A stretch of 64,000 nucleotides of DNA from contig JBFMGQ010000002.1 in the NCBI GenBank assembly GCA_040752515.1, positions 156,252 to 220,251 on the forward strand. The letters are read 5' to 3'. The position numbers and the translations under genes were made by a program. The notes beneath the pieces were generated by a model. That model worked only from the letters and a program-made list of their open reading frames with translations, had not been told where the DNA came from and searched no databases. Below are positions 27,515-36,600 of this stretch, piece after piece. Position 1 is the stretch's first letter, and every line of letters starts with the position of its first letter. The DNA comes from Tenuifilum sp040752515. GTDB lineage: Bacteria > Bacteroidota > Bacteroidia > Bacteroidales > Tenuifilaceae.

Positions 27515-28837
27515 ATGGCAAAAAATGGCAAATCGATTCAATTACTCTCTACGATTTTCGCTACTTTGATAATTCTAGCATTGGGAATCTACTTGTTGAA
27601 AACTCATAAGAATATTTCGGTTCTTCCAATTGTCGAATCATCAAAGTATGCAAAGATCGATTTACTGAGGGTAACCAACTCACTCACTAACGCCGATAAG
27701 TATTCGGCAATAAACCATCAGCTTGAGCAATTTGTAAATAAGTGGGATTTGGTTGGTGCATCGTTTTGCATTGCCCATAAGGGCAGAATAATTTATGCAC
27801 ATGGCTTTGGCATGGCTAATAAAGAGGAGGGGATTGCTATGCAACCCTACCATATTATGCGTGTGGCAAGCGTTTCAAAACTTATTACGGCTACCGCTGT
27901 CATGAAACTTGTCGAAAAGGGTAAGCTAAGGCTCGACGACAAGGTTTTTGGACCCAATGGCATTCTTAATGACCCTAAGTTTTTGAGCTACAAGGATAAG
28001 AGGGTAGAGCAGATTACTATACATAATCTTTTAAACCATTCAGGAGGCTGGACACCCCGTTGGGGTGATCACCTTTTTATTAAGGATGTTATTGCACGCG
28101 ACCTTGGTAAGGATTTACCCTTGGATTTAGACGATTACATAGTTTTTGCCCTTTCTAAACGCTTGCATTTTCAGCCCGGTACGCATAGCTCATATAGCAA
28201 TATTGGGTTTGTGATACTGCAAAGGGTGATCGAAAAAGCATCGGGGAAGGACTATGAGAGTTTTGTAAAAGACGAGATATTTGAGCCCCTTAACATCTAC
28301 GATGCTCATTTAGCCAATAACTGGGATAGCTTAAGGTACGACAATGAGGTTAGGTATTACGAGGTGCCTGAAGCCGAAAAGGTGGTAGCCTTTGATGGTT
28401 CAAAACAGGGCGTGCTGAAATCGAGGGGAGGAAACGATGTACGCGCTTTGGGTGCAGCCGGCGGCTGGGTAATTTCACCCATAAGCCTTACCCGATTTGT
28501 TATGGCAGTTGATGGTAGGAATGATTTTCCCGATATTCTGTCAAAGCAGTCGGTTGAGGCCATGAAGGAAACCTTTAATGGGAAGTTTCAACCACTAGGT
28601 TGGCGTTGGGTTAAGGACGATGGAACGCTGTGGCGTTCAGGTTCCATGGCAGGAACTTCTGCACTGGTAGTTTCCCGTCCCGATGGCTATACGCTTACCT
28701 TTATTTCTAATCAAAGCCATTGGAAAGGCGCCCGTTTCCCTTATGTAGTCGATAGATTTTTCCTGAGGATATTCGACAAGTATATTAAGGCTATTCCACA
28801 CCAAAACTTATTGGGCGTGGAGAAAGGCAAATACTAG
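27515..28837 (+). CDS. Membrane-anchored serine hydrolase, class C beta-lactamase family
   Basis: This 440-residue protein has an N-terminal membrane anchor at about residues 9-28 (QLLSTIFATLIILALGIYLL), with the catalytic domain outside the cytoplasm. The nucleophile motif is S119-V-S-K122 in RVASVSKLIT. The tyrosine motif is YSN in SSYSNIGFV, about residue 228. The third motif near the C-terminus is RSGSMAGT in place of the usual KTG or HxG. The family includes class C beta-lactamases, D-aminopeptidases and esterases, and the substrate is not evident. The gene converges with the Lon-N-like gene and their stop codons overlap by four bases. Confidence 0.88.
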   Translation: MAKNGKSIQLLSTIFATLIILALGIYLLKTHKNISVLPIVESSKYAKIDLLRVTNSLTNADKYSAINHQLEQFVNKWDLVGASFCIAHKGRIIYAHGFGMANKEEGIAMQPYHIMRVASVSKLITATAVMKLVEKGKLRLDDKVFGPNGILNDPKFLSYKDKRVEQITIHNLLNHSGGWTPRWGDHLFIKDVIARDLGKDLPLDLDDYIVFALSKRLHFQPGTHSSYSNIGFVILQRVIEKASGKDYESFVKDEIFEPLNIYDAHLANNWDSLRYDNEVRYYEVPEAEKVVAFDGSKQGVLKSRGGNDVRALGAAGGWVISPISLTRFVMAVDGRNDFPDILSKQSVEAMKETFNGKFQPLGWRWVKDDGTLWRSGSMAGTSALVVSRPDGYTLTFISNQSHWKGARFPYVVDRFFLRIFDKYIKAIPHQNLLGVEKGKY

Positions 28838-29436
28838 TTTAAGCTAAAATTATTTTCCAGCAATTTTTCCTGCAGCTGTATCTGCTCAATAAACCTAAGC
28901 CTTTTAATTAGGTAGTTTACCATGTTTTGCTCATTGCGCAAGGCATAGAATGTGTATTTTTCGTTGGAATCGAGTTGTATTGCTTTGGCAACATTCATAA
29001 GGTTTACAGAGTCCCCAATGATTAGTGACCCCATAACGGGATCGAGATTTAGGTTTAATTTTTTAACCAGTACTACCAGTTCGGGGTTAGTAGTGGTAAA
29101 CTTATCATCGATATACTCAATTATTCCACCACCATAAAGCTTGTTGGGTAATTTTTCTTTGAAGTTCAATAGGTGAAAGTTTGAAATCGCTTTAATGAGT
29201 ATAACCATTTCGCCTAAGCTGTTTTTGGCTACGATATTAACCAGTTCAACTTCGCTACCGTAGTGTTTTATATCATTGTTGCTGACGTATGGTATCCCAA
29301 AGGTATCGCCTGTTTCACTGCATTCGTTAATGAGTTGCTTGTAACGGGGTTCAAAAATGCGTAAGGGAATTTCTTCGCCTGGCAGTAGAAACACCTGTAG
29401 CGGAAACATTGCCATGTATTTTGTGGTACTACCCAT
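28834..29436 (-). CDS. Lon N-terminal (LON substrate-binding) domain protein
   Basis: This 200-residue cytoplasmic protein carries only the Lon substrate-binding domain, without the ATPase or protease. Recognisable segments are MFPLQVFLLPGEEIPLRIFE, PRYKQLINEC, and GSEVELVNIV followed by LGEMVILIKAISNFHLL. A helical tail follows (IQLDSNEKYTFYALRNEQNM). Stand-alone proteins of this group are widespread, and one reported role for relatives is in protein quality control. It lies 3 nt after msrB on the same strand, so the two are probably co-transcribed as an oxidative-damage or protein-quality pair; that link is an inference. Confidence 0.85.
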   Translation of the reverse strand: MGSTTKYMAMFPLQVFLLPGEEIPLRIFEPRYKQLINECSETGDTFGIPYVSNNDIKHYGSEVELVNIVAKNSLGEMVILIKAISNFHLLNFKEKLPNKLYGGGIIEYIDDKFTTTNPELVVLVKKLNLNLDPVMGSLIIGDSVNLMNVAKAIQLDSNEKYTFYALRNEQNMVNYLIKRLRFIEQIQLQEKLLENNFSLN

Positions 29437-29439
29437 TGA

Positions 29440-29901
29440 CTAATCCTTTTTATTTGGTATGAATTTTAGTGAAGCTGAGTTGATGCAATATCTTATGCCA
29501 GTAGGCTCAGGGCCATCGTTGAAAACATGCCCAAGGTGTGCGCCGCACTTTTTACAAAGCACTTCGGTTCGAACCATACCATGGCTTAAATCTTTCTGAA
29601 ACTTTATGTTATCAACAAACTTACTATCGAAAAAGCTTGGCCATCCGCAACTTGAGTGGAATTTGGTGTCGCTTTGGAACAGCTCTGCCCCACAGCATAC
29701 ACAAACATACGTACCCGCTTCAAAGTGGTTCCAGTACTCGCCAGTATAGGGGCGTTCGGTACCCTTTTGCTGGGTTACATAAAACTGCATATCGGTTAAC
29801 TTATTCCGTAAATCATCGTTTTTCATAGTGCTATCCTTTGTGTTTTGAGCGCAAGCGTTAATTGATATTATTGCTGCTAAAATTGTGATGTATCGTATCA
29901 T
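29440..29901 (-). CDS. msrB: Peptide methionine-(R)-S-oxide reductase MsrB, lipoprotein form
   Basis: MsrB reduces methionine-R-sulfoxide in proteins. The 153-residue protein has a lipoprotein signal ending in SINAC (cysteine 17), so it acts on the periplasmic side, unlike cytoplasmic MsrB. The zinc-binding cysteines are C67/C70 and C116/C119. The catalytic cysteine is C139 in GIRYCINSASL, and HSSCGWPSF carries a candidate resolving cysteine, C85. The order TERPYTGEYW, then CCGAELF, is typical of the family. It is first of a two-gene unit with the Lon-N-like gene. Confidence 0.95.
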   Translation of the reverse strand: MIRYITILAAIISINACAQNTKDSTMKNDDLRNKLTDMQFYVTQQKGTERPYTGEYWNHFEAGTYVCVCCGAELFQSDTKFHSSCGWPSFFDSKFVDNIKFQKDLSHGMVRTEVLCKKCGAHLGHVFNDGPEPTGIRYCINSASLKFIPNKKD

Positions 29902-30025
29902 TTGATATTCGTTTCAGTAAAAACAATATAGTGTGGCTTTTTGTTCGAGCAATAAAAAAGGTTAATTGCTATTTGGAATGGGTTTTGATAGCTATTTTTG
30001 ATGTAAATGTTTAAACTGATAAACG

Positions 30026-30703
30026 ATGAAAAGAGTTATTTCAGTAATGTGTTTAACCCTGGTAACAATCATTGGTTTTGCTCAGCAAACGGCAGTTTAT
30101 ACGCTTAACGAGTTCGATAAAATTCGGGTTTGGGGCGAATTTAAAGTATTCCTTGTGAAAGGCGATACCTTAAGGGCAAAGGTTGAATCGCAAGATATTC
30201 CAGCTTCGGATATCGTAATCAGCGTTAACGGTAAAACCCTTGAAGTAAAACTTAAGGGTAAACTTTACGATAGGATTAGCGCCAGCGTTTACATCACCTA
30301 TAATGAGCTAAGAGATGTATCGGTTTCGGCAGCAGCATCGGTAAGCCTTCAGGATACCCTTAAGGCTGAGAAGGTTACCATTAACGTGAATACTAGTTCC
30401 GAGTTTGATGGTGCGTTAACTGCCCAAACAGCCGATATCACCGTAGGGCAGGGCTCAACCGTTCGCATAAGAGGCATTGTGAGCAGTTACGAGGCAAAAG
30501 TAAACACGGGAGGTATTCTGTCGGCAATTGATTTGATATCACCCAAAACCTATGTTAACGTAAATACAGGGGCAAGTGCTAAGGTTTATGCATCAAAGCT
30601 TATTGACGCTAAAGTTAGCACCGGGGGGAGTTTGACCTATACCGGAAATCCCGAACAGAAAAAGATTAAAACCCTGGTTGGCGCTACCATTATTGAACAG
30701 TAA
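30026..30703 (+). CDS. DUF2807 (head GIN domain) exported protein
   Basis: This 225-residue protein has a signal peptide (MKRVISVMCLTLVTIIGFAQ) followed by a DUF2807 beta-helix-like domain. Typical segments are LNEFDKIRVWGEFKVFLVKG, VSVSAAASVSL, VNTSSEFDGALTAQTADITV and VNTGASAKVYASKLIDAKVSTGGSLTY. The family is common in Bacteroidota and has no firm function; older annotations call it a putative autotransporter adhesin. It converges with xdhC, 2 nt apart, so they share a very tight end region. Confidence 0.9.
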   Translation: MKRVISVMCLTLVTIIGFAQQTAVYTLNEFDKIRVWGEFKVFLVKGDTLRAKVESQDIPASDIVISVNGKTLEVKLKGKLYDRISASVYITYNELRDVSVSAAASVSLQDTLKAEKVTINVNTSSEFDGALTAQTADITVGQGSTVRIRGIVSSYEAKVNTGGILSAIDLISPKTYVNVNTGASAKVYASKLIDAKVSTGGSLTYTGNPEQKKIKTLVGATIIEQ

Positions 30704-30705
30704 AT

Positions 30706-31659
30706 TTACCGTTTATTGCGCCATTCAACTATTTGTGCAGCAATACTTACAGCAATTTCAGCAGGGGTTTGTCCACCAATCGGTAATCCAATTGGTGAGC
30801 AAACCCTTTCCATATTCTCTATGCCATAGCCCTCGGCAATAAGGTTATCGAAGATGGTTTTCACCTTGCTTTTACTCCCAATCATTCCTATATACTTCAC
30901 TTTTTTGTTAATGAGTTGCTTTAAAACGATTTCGTCGAACTTATGTCCAAAGGTCATAATTACAACGTAGCTTCTGGTATTTTCTGGGACAAGGTGTGAT
31001 ATCTGTTTATAATCGACAACCTCTTTTTTATGTGCCCAGATGTTGCTTTCAAAGGTGCTTAACCCCTTGCGGTTGTCATACACTTCCACCCTGAAATCAA
31101 GAAGGTTGAGAACTTGCGACAGCGGAACGCTTATATGGCCAGCACCAAAAATATATGCGGTTTCCTTGATGCCCAAAGGCTCGCAATAACGGAAGTTAGT
31201 TTCACTTTTTTGAAACTCAATGCTCTTTGCATTTAGATGCGAGTCGCCATCGAAAATCTCAACACTGCTTGCCGTTAGAACAATTTTTCCAGGGCGGTTT
31301 TCGTGTTCCAGTTGTGCCGCTTTAGATATAGCTTCGGTGTCGGCTTTTGTAATGATGTTGAATATTTGTGTTTGCTCACCGGAACAAATCATTCCCGACT
31401 TATCTTCGTCGGATTCATGGGAGTGAACTTGACGCTTTAAAAAGTTTTGCTTATCCCCTTTTTCCAATTTCTGACGGGCAATCTCAACCAGTTGGTATTC
31501 CATAATTCCCCCTCCAATTGACCCATAAAGGCTGCCATCGGCGGCCACAGCCATTTTAAAACCAACCTTTCCGGGACTGCTTCCAATGGTTTCGGCAACG
31601 GTAATTAGATATACATCAATATTTTGGCTAATTTTTTCATATATGAATTCCCAAATCAT
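30706..31659 (-). CDS. XdhC/CoxI-family molybdenum hydroxylase maturation protein
   Basis: This protein of about 317 residues should bind molybdenum cofactor and load a xanthine dehydrogenase-type enzyme. The N-terminal XdhC/CoxI domain shows GSSPGKVGFKMAVAADGSLY and GSIGGGIMEYQLVEIA. The C-terminal Rossmann domain shows YIFGAGHISVPLSQVLNLLDF, YVVIMTFGHKFDEIVL, YIGMIGSKSK and ICSPIGLPIGGQTPAEIAVS-type ends. I chose the ATG at 31659; a GTG two codons upstream is also possible. It is divergent from ygeY and lies at the edge of the purine region, with the fused hydroxylase about 7 kb away as the likely client. Confidence 0.9.
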   Translation of the reverse strand: MIWEFIYEKISQNIDVYLITVAETIGSSPGKVGFKMAVAADGSLYGSIGGGIMEYQLVEIARQKLEKGDKQNFLKRQVHSHESDEDKSGMICSGEQTQIFNIITKADTEAISKAAQLEHENRPGKIVLTASSVEIFDGDSHLNAKSIEFQKSETNFRYCEPLGIKETAYIFGAGHISVPLSQVLNLLDFRVEVYDNRKGLSTFESNIWAHKKEVVDYKQISHLVPENTRSYVVIMTFGHKFDEIVLKQLINKKVKYIGMIGSKSKVKTIFDNLIAEGYGIENMERVCSPIGLPIGGQTPAEIAVSIAAQIVEWRNKR

Positions 31660-31771
31660 ATACACGTCGATTTTTGGATAAATTTAAACGATAATCACAA
31701 ATGATTTTGTTTTTAATTACAATATCTTTTATTTCGATACTAATGTAGATGTAATATATTAGTAAAATATA

Positions 31772-31796
31772 AAATATAGAAAAAATATCTATATTT
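31772..31796. promoter_or_regulatory. Palindromic AT-rich site between xdhC and ygeY
   Basis: AAATATAGA (31772-31780) and TCTATATTT (31788-31796) form a perfect 9-bp inverted repeat with a 7-nt spacer. It lies 83 nt before the ygeY ATG and 113 nt before the xdhC ATG. Spacing and base composition suit a dimeric regulator such as the AsnC/Lrp protein encoded at 44560; binding is inferred. Confidence 0.45.
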
Positions 31797-31878
31797 ATAG
31801 TGATATGTAAAAATATGCCATGTTCAGGGTGTCATGTGTGGAAATAGAAATAATTTTGAGTATTAAAATTTATCGATT

Positions 31879-33066
31879 ATGAACGAATTATATGGTAAGA
31901 TAAAAGATTTATCGGAAAAGTATGCCGATTACACTGCTAAAAACCTATCGCGTTTGGTTCAAATAAAGTCGCTGAGCGCGCAGGAGCGCGATGTTCAGTT
32001 GGAGCTGAAGAGGCAAATGGAGGAGGCTGGTTTCGATGAGGTTTTTATCGATGGACTTGGTAATGTGATAGGCCGAATAGGCAAAGGCAAACGTATTCTT
32101 ACCATTGATGGCCATATGGATACCGTTGATTTAGGTAATCTGGAGAACTGGGAGTTCGACCCGCTGGGCGGTGAGATACGCGATGGATTTGTGCATGGTC
32201 GAGGTTCGGTTGATCAGGAGGGTGGGCCTGCTGCCTTTGTTACTGCTGGACGAATACTGAAAGAGCTTGGCTTTAACCGCGATCTAACCATTTACTTTGT
32301 TGGTAGCGTAATGGAGGAGGATTGCGACGGACTTTGCTGGAAGTATATAGTGGAAGAGGATAAAATCCGCCCCGATTTTGTTATCAGCACCGAACCCACA
32401 AACCTGAACATCTATCGTGGTCACCGCGGTCGTATGGAAATGCAAGTGCACTTTTACGGGGTTTCGGCTCACGGTTCAGCACCCGAAAGGGGTAAAAATG
32501 CCATTTACATGGCTTCAATGGTAGCCCTTGAAATTGAAAAACTTAACCATCGCCTTAAATACGATGAGTTTTTGGGAAAAGGCAGTATTACTGTAACCGA
32601 GTTTGTATCCAGTAGCCCTTCGCTTTGCGCTGTATCGGACTACGCTCGCATTCATCTTGATAGACGCTTAACCTGGGGCGAAACTAAGGATAGCGCCGTA
32701 GCCGAAATTGAAGAGCTAATCAAGGGAATGAATGCTAAGGTTGAAGTGCTCAATTATAGCGAGAAGGCATACACGGGATTGGAATACGGCATGGAAAAAT
32801 ACTACCCAACTTGGAAGATGCCTGAGGATAGCGAAATCGTTCAGAAAGGCGTAACCACTTTCCAAAAACTTTTTGGGAAAAGCCCCAAGGTCGACAAATG
32901 GACATTCTCAACCAATGGCATAATGACCTGTGGCACTTATGGAATACCAACCATTGGCTTTGGCCCTGGCAATGAGGTGCTTGCTCATGCCCCTAACGAG
33001 AAAGTTCCCATTAGCGATTTGGTAGCCGCTGCTGCCTTTTATGCTGCCTTCGCATATGAGATATAG
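31879..33066 (+). CDS. ygeY: YgeY-family selenium-metabolism-linked M20 hydrolase
   Basis: This 395-residue M20/ArgE-type metallohydrolase is of the YgeY group, found with YgeW, SsnA and YgfK. Metal ligands are visible: H79 and D81 in TIDGHMDTVD, D112 in GRGSVDQEGGPAAF, the EED near 146-148 (catalytic Glu and ligand), and YRGHRGRMEMQVHF with the dimerisation-domain histidine later (GVSAHGSAPE). In the purine/urate pathway a role cleaving a carbamoyl or ureido C3 intermediate is likely but not established by sequence. The ATG at 31879 is the first in frame. It lies 49 nt before ygeW on the same strand, so they form an operon. Confidence 0.9.
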   Translation: MNELYGKIKDLSEKYADYTAKNLSRLVQIKSLSAQERDVQLELKRQMEEAGFDEVFIDGLGNVIGRIGKGKRILTIDGHMDTVDLGNLENWEFDPLGGEIRDGFVHGRGSVDQEGGPAAFVTAGRILKELGFNRDLTIYFVGSVMEEDCDGLCWKYIVEEDKIRPDFVISTEPTNLNIYRGHRGRMEMQVHFYGVSAHGSAPERGKNAIYMASMVALEIEKLNHRLKYDEFLGKGSITVTEFVSSSPSLCAVSDYARIHLDRRLTWGETKDSAVAEIEELIKGMNAKVEVLNYSEKAYTGLEYGMEKYYPTWKMPEDSEIVQKGVTTFQKLFGKSPKVDKWTFSTNGIMTCGTYGIPTIGFGPGNEVLAHAPNEKVPISDLVAAAAFYAAFAYEI

Positions 33067-33115
33067 TTTTTTAAACTCAATTATTGTTTACATTCAACAG
33101 TAAATATTGTTAAGT

Positions 33116-34300
33116 ATGGAATTATTAAAGATGATTGATGAGCTGAGCCATTACAAGTCAAATCTTAGTAATAAGGATTTTTTACTTACTTGGGAAAAGA
33201 GCGACGACGACCTAAAGGTGATTTTACAGGTGGCAACAATCCTTAGGCTGATGCGTCAGCAAAACATTTCGCCACGGGTATTCGATTCAGGCTTGGCTAT
33301 TTCAAATTTTAGGGATAAATCCACCCGCACCCGATTTTCCTTTGCATCGGCTGCTAACTTGCTGGGGCTTGCTGTTCAGGAGTTGGACGAGGAGAAGTCG
33401 CAGATTTCACATGGCGAAACTGTGCGCGAAACAGCCAATATGATTTCGTTCCTATCCGATTTTATTGGTATTCGCGATGATATGTTCCTTGGCGAAGGAA
33501 ATAAGTATATGCGCCAGGTAGGCGCAGCACTCGACGAGGGTTACGCTAAGGGTGTATTGCCCGTTCGTCCCGGCATTGTAAACCTGCAGTGCGATATGGA
33601 TCACCCAACCCAATCGATGGCCGACTTGCTTCACCTTATCAACGAGCACGGATCATTGGAAGCGTTGCGGGGCAAAAAAATTGTGATGAGCTGGGCTTAC
33701 TCGCCAAGCTACGGTAAACCGCTGTCGGTTCCGCAAGGCATTATAGCCTTGATGACCCGTTTTGGCATGAATGTGGAGTTAGCCTACCCGGAAGGTTATG
33801 ACCTTATACCAGAAATAATTGATATTGCTCGCAAGAATGCTGCTCAAAGCGGCGGAAGTTTTAAGGTGAGTCACAGCATGGCCGAGGCCATGCGCGATGC
33901 TGATATTGTTTACCCAAAGAGCTGGGCTCCCTTCCATATCATGCAGCAACGGACACAACTGCTTATGAATGGCGATAAGAATGGTTTAAAAGAGCTGGAG
34001 CAGGTTTGCTTAGCCAATAACGCTAAGTATAAAAGTTGGGAGTACAATGAACAGGTTCGCAAGGTTACCAAGAATGCCGATGCCCTTTACATGCACTGCC
34101 TACCAGCCGATATTTCGGGTGAGTCGTGCGTTCAAGGTGAGGTTAGTAAGGAAACCTTTGAGCGTTACCGCATCAAAACCTACCTGGAGGCCGGCTACAA
34201 ACCATATATTATTGCTGCCATGATGCTAACTAACCGTTTCCAAAATCCGTCTGAAGTATTAAGGAGGCTTGTTGATAGGAAAACCCCAAGGGTATTATAG
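33116..34300 (+). CDS. ygeW: YgeW-family knotted carbamoyltransferase
   Basis: This is a 394-residue transcarbamylase of the YgeW type. The carbamoyl-phosphate motif is S69-TRTR-73 in DKSTRTRFSFASAA, followed by HPTQSMADLLHL (the HPxQ motif) and MHCLPADISGES near the C-terminus. VMSWAYSPSYGKPLSVPQGI fits the knotted subgroup. YgeW is thought to act on 2,3-diaminopropionate or a related C3 ureide, giving carbamoyl phosphate in catabolism. No carbamate kinase occurs in this window to use that product. I used the ATG at 33116; a TTG three codons upstream is in frame. It is co-transcribed with ygeY and followed by a terminator. Confidence 0.92.
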   Translation: MELLKMIDELSHYKSNLSNKDFLLTWEKSDDDLKVILQVATILRLMRQQNISPRVFDSGLAISNFRDKSTRTRFSFASAANLLGLAVQELDEEKSQISHGETVRETANMISFLSDFIGIRDDMFLGEGNKYMRQVGAALDEGYAKGVLPVRPGIVNLQCDMDHPTQSMADLLHLINEHGSLEALRGKKIVMSWAYSPSYGKPLSVPQGIIALMTRFGMNVELAYPEGYDLIPEIIDIARKNAAQSGGSFKVSHSMAEAMRDADIVYPKSWAPFHIMQQRTQLLMNGDKNGLKELEQVCLANNAKYKSWEYNEQVRKVTKNADALYMHCLPADISGESCVQGEVSKETFERYRIKTYLEAGYKPYIIAAMMLTNRFQNPSEVLRRLVDRKTPRVL

Positions 34301-34325
34301 CATCTGAATCCCATTTTAATAATGG

Positions 34326-34358
34326 TATCAGCACCCTTGCGGTGCTGGTATTGTTTTA
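34326..34358 (+). terminator. Terminator after ygeW
   Basis: TATCAGCACC pairs with GGTGCTGGTA (one G-T pair) around a 5-nt loop, then TTGTTTT follows. The 304-nt gap 34301-34604 holds this stem, an AT-rich stretch and the promoter element at 34559; I see no other feature in it. Confidence 0.7.
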
Positions 34359-34558
34359 GAAATATCTGTTCAATCACGTTTAGCTAACGATAGCACTCAT
34401 GACAACCATTCTCCTGAACTTCCTGTTCTGCTTTTCAGCACAGGTGGTTCAATCTATTATCATTTGATATTAGTCCATATATCATGTAATAATTCCATGA
34501 ACATTAAAAATAATATTCATTTTTTCTAAAGCAATAATCAAATATTGATATATAATTA

Positions 34559-34576
34559 TATAGTATTGTAATTTTA
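34559..34576 (+). promoter_or_regulatory. Promoter element shared with the AsnC/Lrp gene
   Basis: TATAGTATTGTAATTTTA matches TATAGTATTGCAATTTAC at 44513-44530 at 15 of 18 bases. Both lie about 29 nt before an ATG. The internal TAGTATTG is a one-mismatch -7 box, so the element may be a core promoter, an operator, or both. Confidence 0.5.
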
Positions 34577-34604
34577 AAGAACTAAAATCTAAAAAGTAAG
34601 AGTA

Positions 34605-35147
34605 ATGAAAGATTTGGTGGAAGAGATATCAATTGATGCATGGGCTATCAGTGATATCATTAATTGTTACTAAGATAAAAAAAGCGATTATCCCGAACTA
34701 TTTGAAATAGTTAAGGGTTACGATTTATCAAAGCCAAACGGTAAAATTCCTTTCAAGGTTTATGTTGAGCTATGCAATTGGATTGAAAAGAAATTAGGCC
34801 GATTCAACCTGATCAAAATTGGACGTAAAATTGGCGAGTCAACCTATAGGTTGATGATCGATACCAATATGGTAAACCCTGAAAGTAAACCATTAGAGGT
34901 GATGAAAGCCCTTGTGCAAATGGCACAAAAAGGGGTTCAGGATCCCAGACGAAGGGGGTGGGAGATAGTGGCATTTTCTGAAAAATCAATCCAAATGCGT
35001 AAAACACAATTTTTCAATACTCATATTCAGGTAGGGTTGCTCGATACCTTGGTTAGGAAATGCAAGGTTTATGGGGTTCAGGTTAACCTTGTTAAAGAGC
35101 AAACCAATGGTGATGATTTTGACGAGTATTTAATTACTTGGCTATAA
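34605..35147 (+). pseudogene. Hypothetical gene interrupted by an in-frame TAA
   Basis: A 181-codon frame runs from the ATG at 34605 to the stop at 35147 and is broken only by TAA at 34671-34673 (codon 23). The first part reads MKDLVEEISIDAWAISDIINCY. After the stop it continues DKKSDYPELFEIVKGYDLSK and KVYVELCNWIEKKLGRFNLI, with a C-terminal DFDEYLITWL. An ATG at 34851 would give a 98-residue product. I do not recognise the family. TAA is not a selenocysteine codon, so this is most simply a recent nonsense mutation. It has its own promoter element, shared with the AsnC/Lrp gene. Confidence 0.65.
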
Positions 35148-35158
35148 GGAATTTATAA

Positions 35159-36589
35159 TCAAACCCTTCCGCAATTATACGAATCTGGGTTATCCATTCT
35201 ATTGTAGTAATGGCTGGTTGTTCGTGCCGATCGGCGTTTAATCAGTTTACCCTGAGGTAAAGCTGTATTTAACTTCCCATTTTCCACGGCAATAGCACCA
35301 TTCTTGATTACAAATGCAGCATTACCGATGGTTTCGAACCCTTCGTAAATGTTGATATCTGCCTTCGAGTGGTGCTTGTTGGCTGAGATTGTGCCTTTAG
35401 CATTAGGGTTCCAAATCACAATATCGGCATCGGAACCAATAGCTAGCTCACCCTTTTGAGGGTAAAGCCCGAATATCTTGGCGGGTTGGGTGGTAAAAAC
35501 GTCAACCATCTTGCTTAGGCTTAGCTTACCGGGTAAAACACCGTAGGTGTAAAGCAGCGAGAGCCTGTGTTCAATTCCACCGGCACCATTTGGTACCTTC
35601 CGGAAATCGTCCTTGCCTATCATTTTCTGTTCAAGATTAAATGGGCAATGGTCGGTTCCTACGGTTTGAATATTGCCATTGGAAATGGCGTTCCAAAGGG
35701 CCTCCCTATCGGTAGCCGATCGCAAGGGCGGGCTAATCACATATTTTAATGCTGTGGGTAATTCGTTATCATAAAGGTTTTCATCGAGCAAGAGGTATTG
35801 GGGGCAGGTTTCGGCATAAAGCGGTTGGCCACTTTTTTGGGCTTGTATAATATGTTTAACCGATTCAGCAGCCGAAACGTGAACAATGTATAGGGGGCAT
35901 TGGGTTTGATCGGCAAGATCTATGGCGCGCTTTACCGCTAAGGCTTCAAATCGTGGCGGACGCGAGAGCATATGGTATTTTGGGGTGGTAAGACCCTGGT
36001 TGGCGTAAAAATCCCTTAGGGTTTCAATATCATCACCTAACTCGCAGTGGGCAGTTACCAAACCACCATTTTTGGCAACAGTATGCATCACATGGTAGAG
36101 GGCGGTATCGTCAATACCAACGGAGTTTTTATAAGCCATGTAGATTTTAATGGAAGGAAATCCCATATCAATGCAATGTTCAATATCTTTAGGCATTTCC
36201 TTATTCCATTCCACTGGGCTTACATGAAATGTGTAATCGGTAAGCGAATTAGCGGCTTCGTCGATTCGGGCTTTAAGAGCATCAACTATCGATTGACCAC
36301 GGATTGGGGTAACAAAATCGATAATGGTGGTTGTTCCACCCATAAGGGCAGCAATACTGCCTGAAACGAAATCGTCGGCCGAATGGCCTGCCGGTGTGGG
36401 TAGGTGTAAATGAACATGGGGGTCGACTCCGCCAGGCATCACAAGCATACCGCTTGCATCGATAGTGATATCGGCTTTGGCATCTATATTACTACCAATG
36501 GCACTTATTATATCGTCAACTACCAGTATGTCGGCAATTTGCTCGCCAACCGAGGTTATAATTCTGCCGTTTTGAATTAGTATGCTCAA
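35159..36589 (-). CDS. hyuA: Dihydropyrimidinase/hydantoinase-family amidohydrolase
   Basis: This 476-residue cyclic-amidohydrolase opens rings of the hydantoin or dihydropyrimidine type. The metal site has H58 and H60 in GGVDPHVHLHLP, the probable carbamylated lysine K148 in GFPSIKIYMAYK, YIVHVSAAESVK with a ligand histidine, and GTDHCPFNLEQK with the catalytic-site aspartate. Length and motifs match dihydropyrimidinase. In E. coli the equivalent gene, hyuA, lies in the same ygeW-ssnA region. The start appears to be TTG (36589), 11 nt after the next gene on the strand, with no nearby ATG. The true substrate is probably a purine-ring-opening product; this is inferred. Confidence 0.9.
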   Translation of the reverse strand: MSILIQNGRIITSVGEQIADILVVDDIISAIGSNIDAKADITIDASGMLVMPGGVDPHVHLHLPTPAGHSADDFVSGSIAALMGGTTTIIDFVTPIRGQSIVDALKARIDEAANSLTDYTFHVSPVEWNKEMPKDIEHCIDMGFPSIKIYMAYKNSVGIDDTALYHVMHTVAKNGGLVTAHCELGDDIETLRDFYANQGLTTPKYHMLSRPPRFEALAVKRAIDLADQTQCPLYIVHVSAAESVKHIIQAQKSGQPLYAETCPQYLLLDENLYDNELPTALKYVISPPLRSATDREALWNAISNGNIQTVGTDHCPFNLEQKMIGKDDFRKVPNGAGGIEHRLSLLYTYGVLPGKLSLSKMVDVFTTQPAKIFGLYPQKGELAIGSDADIVIWNPNAKGTISANKHHSKADINIYEGFETIGNAAFVIKNGAIAVENGKLNTALPQGKLIKRRSARTTSHYYNRMDNPDSYNCGRV

Positions 36590-36600
36590 CTCTAATGGAA

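Noticed and set aside
34671..34673. Possible recoding at the in-frame stop
   Set aside because: The codon is TAA. Selenocysteine uses TGA, and no recoding signal was seen.
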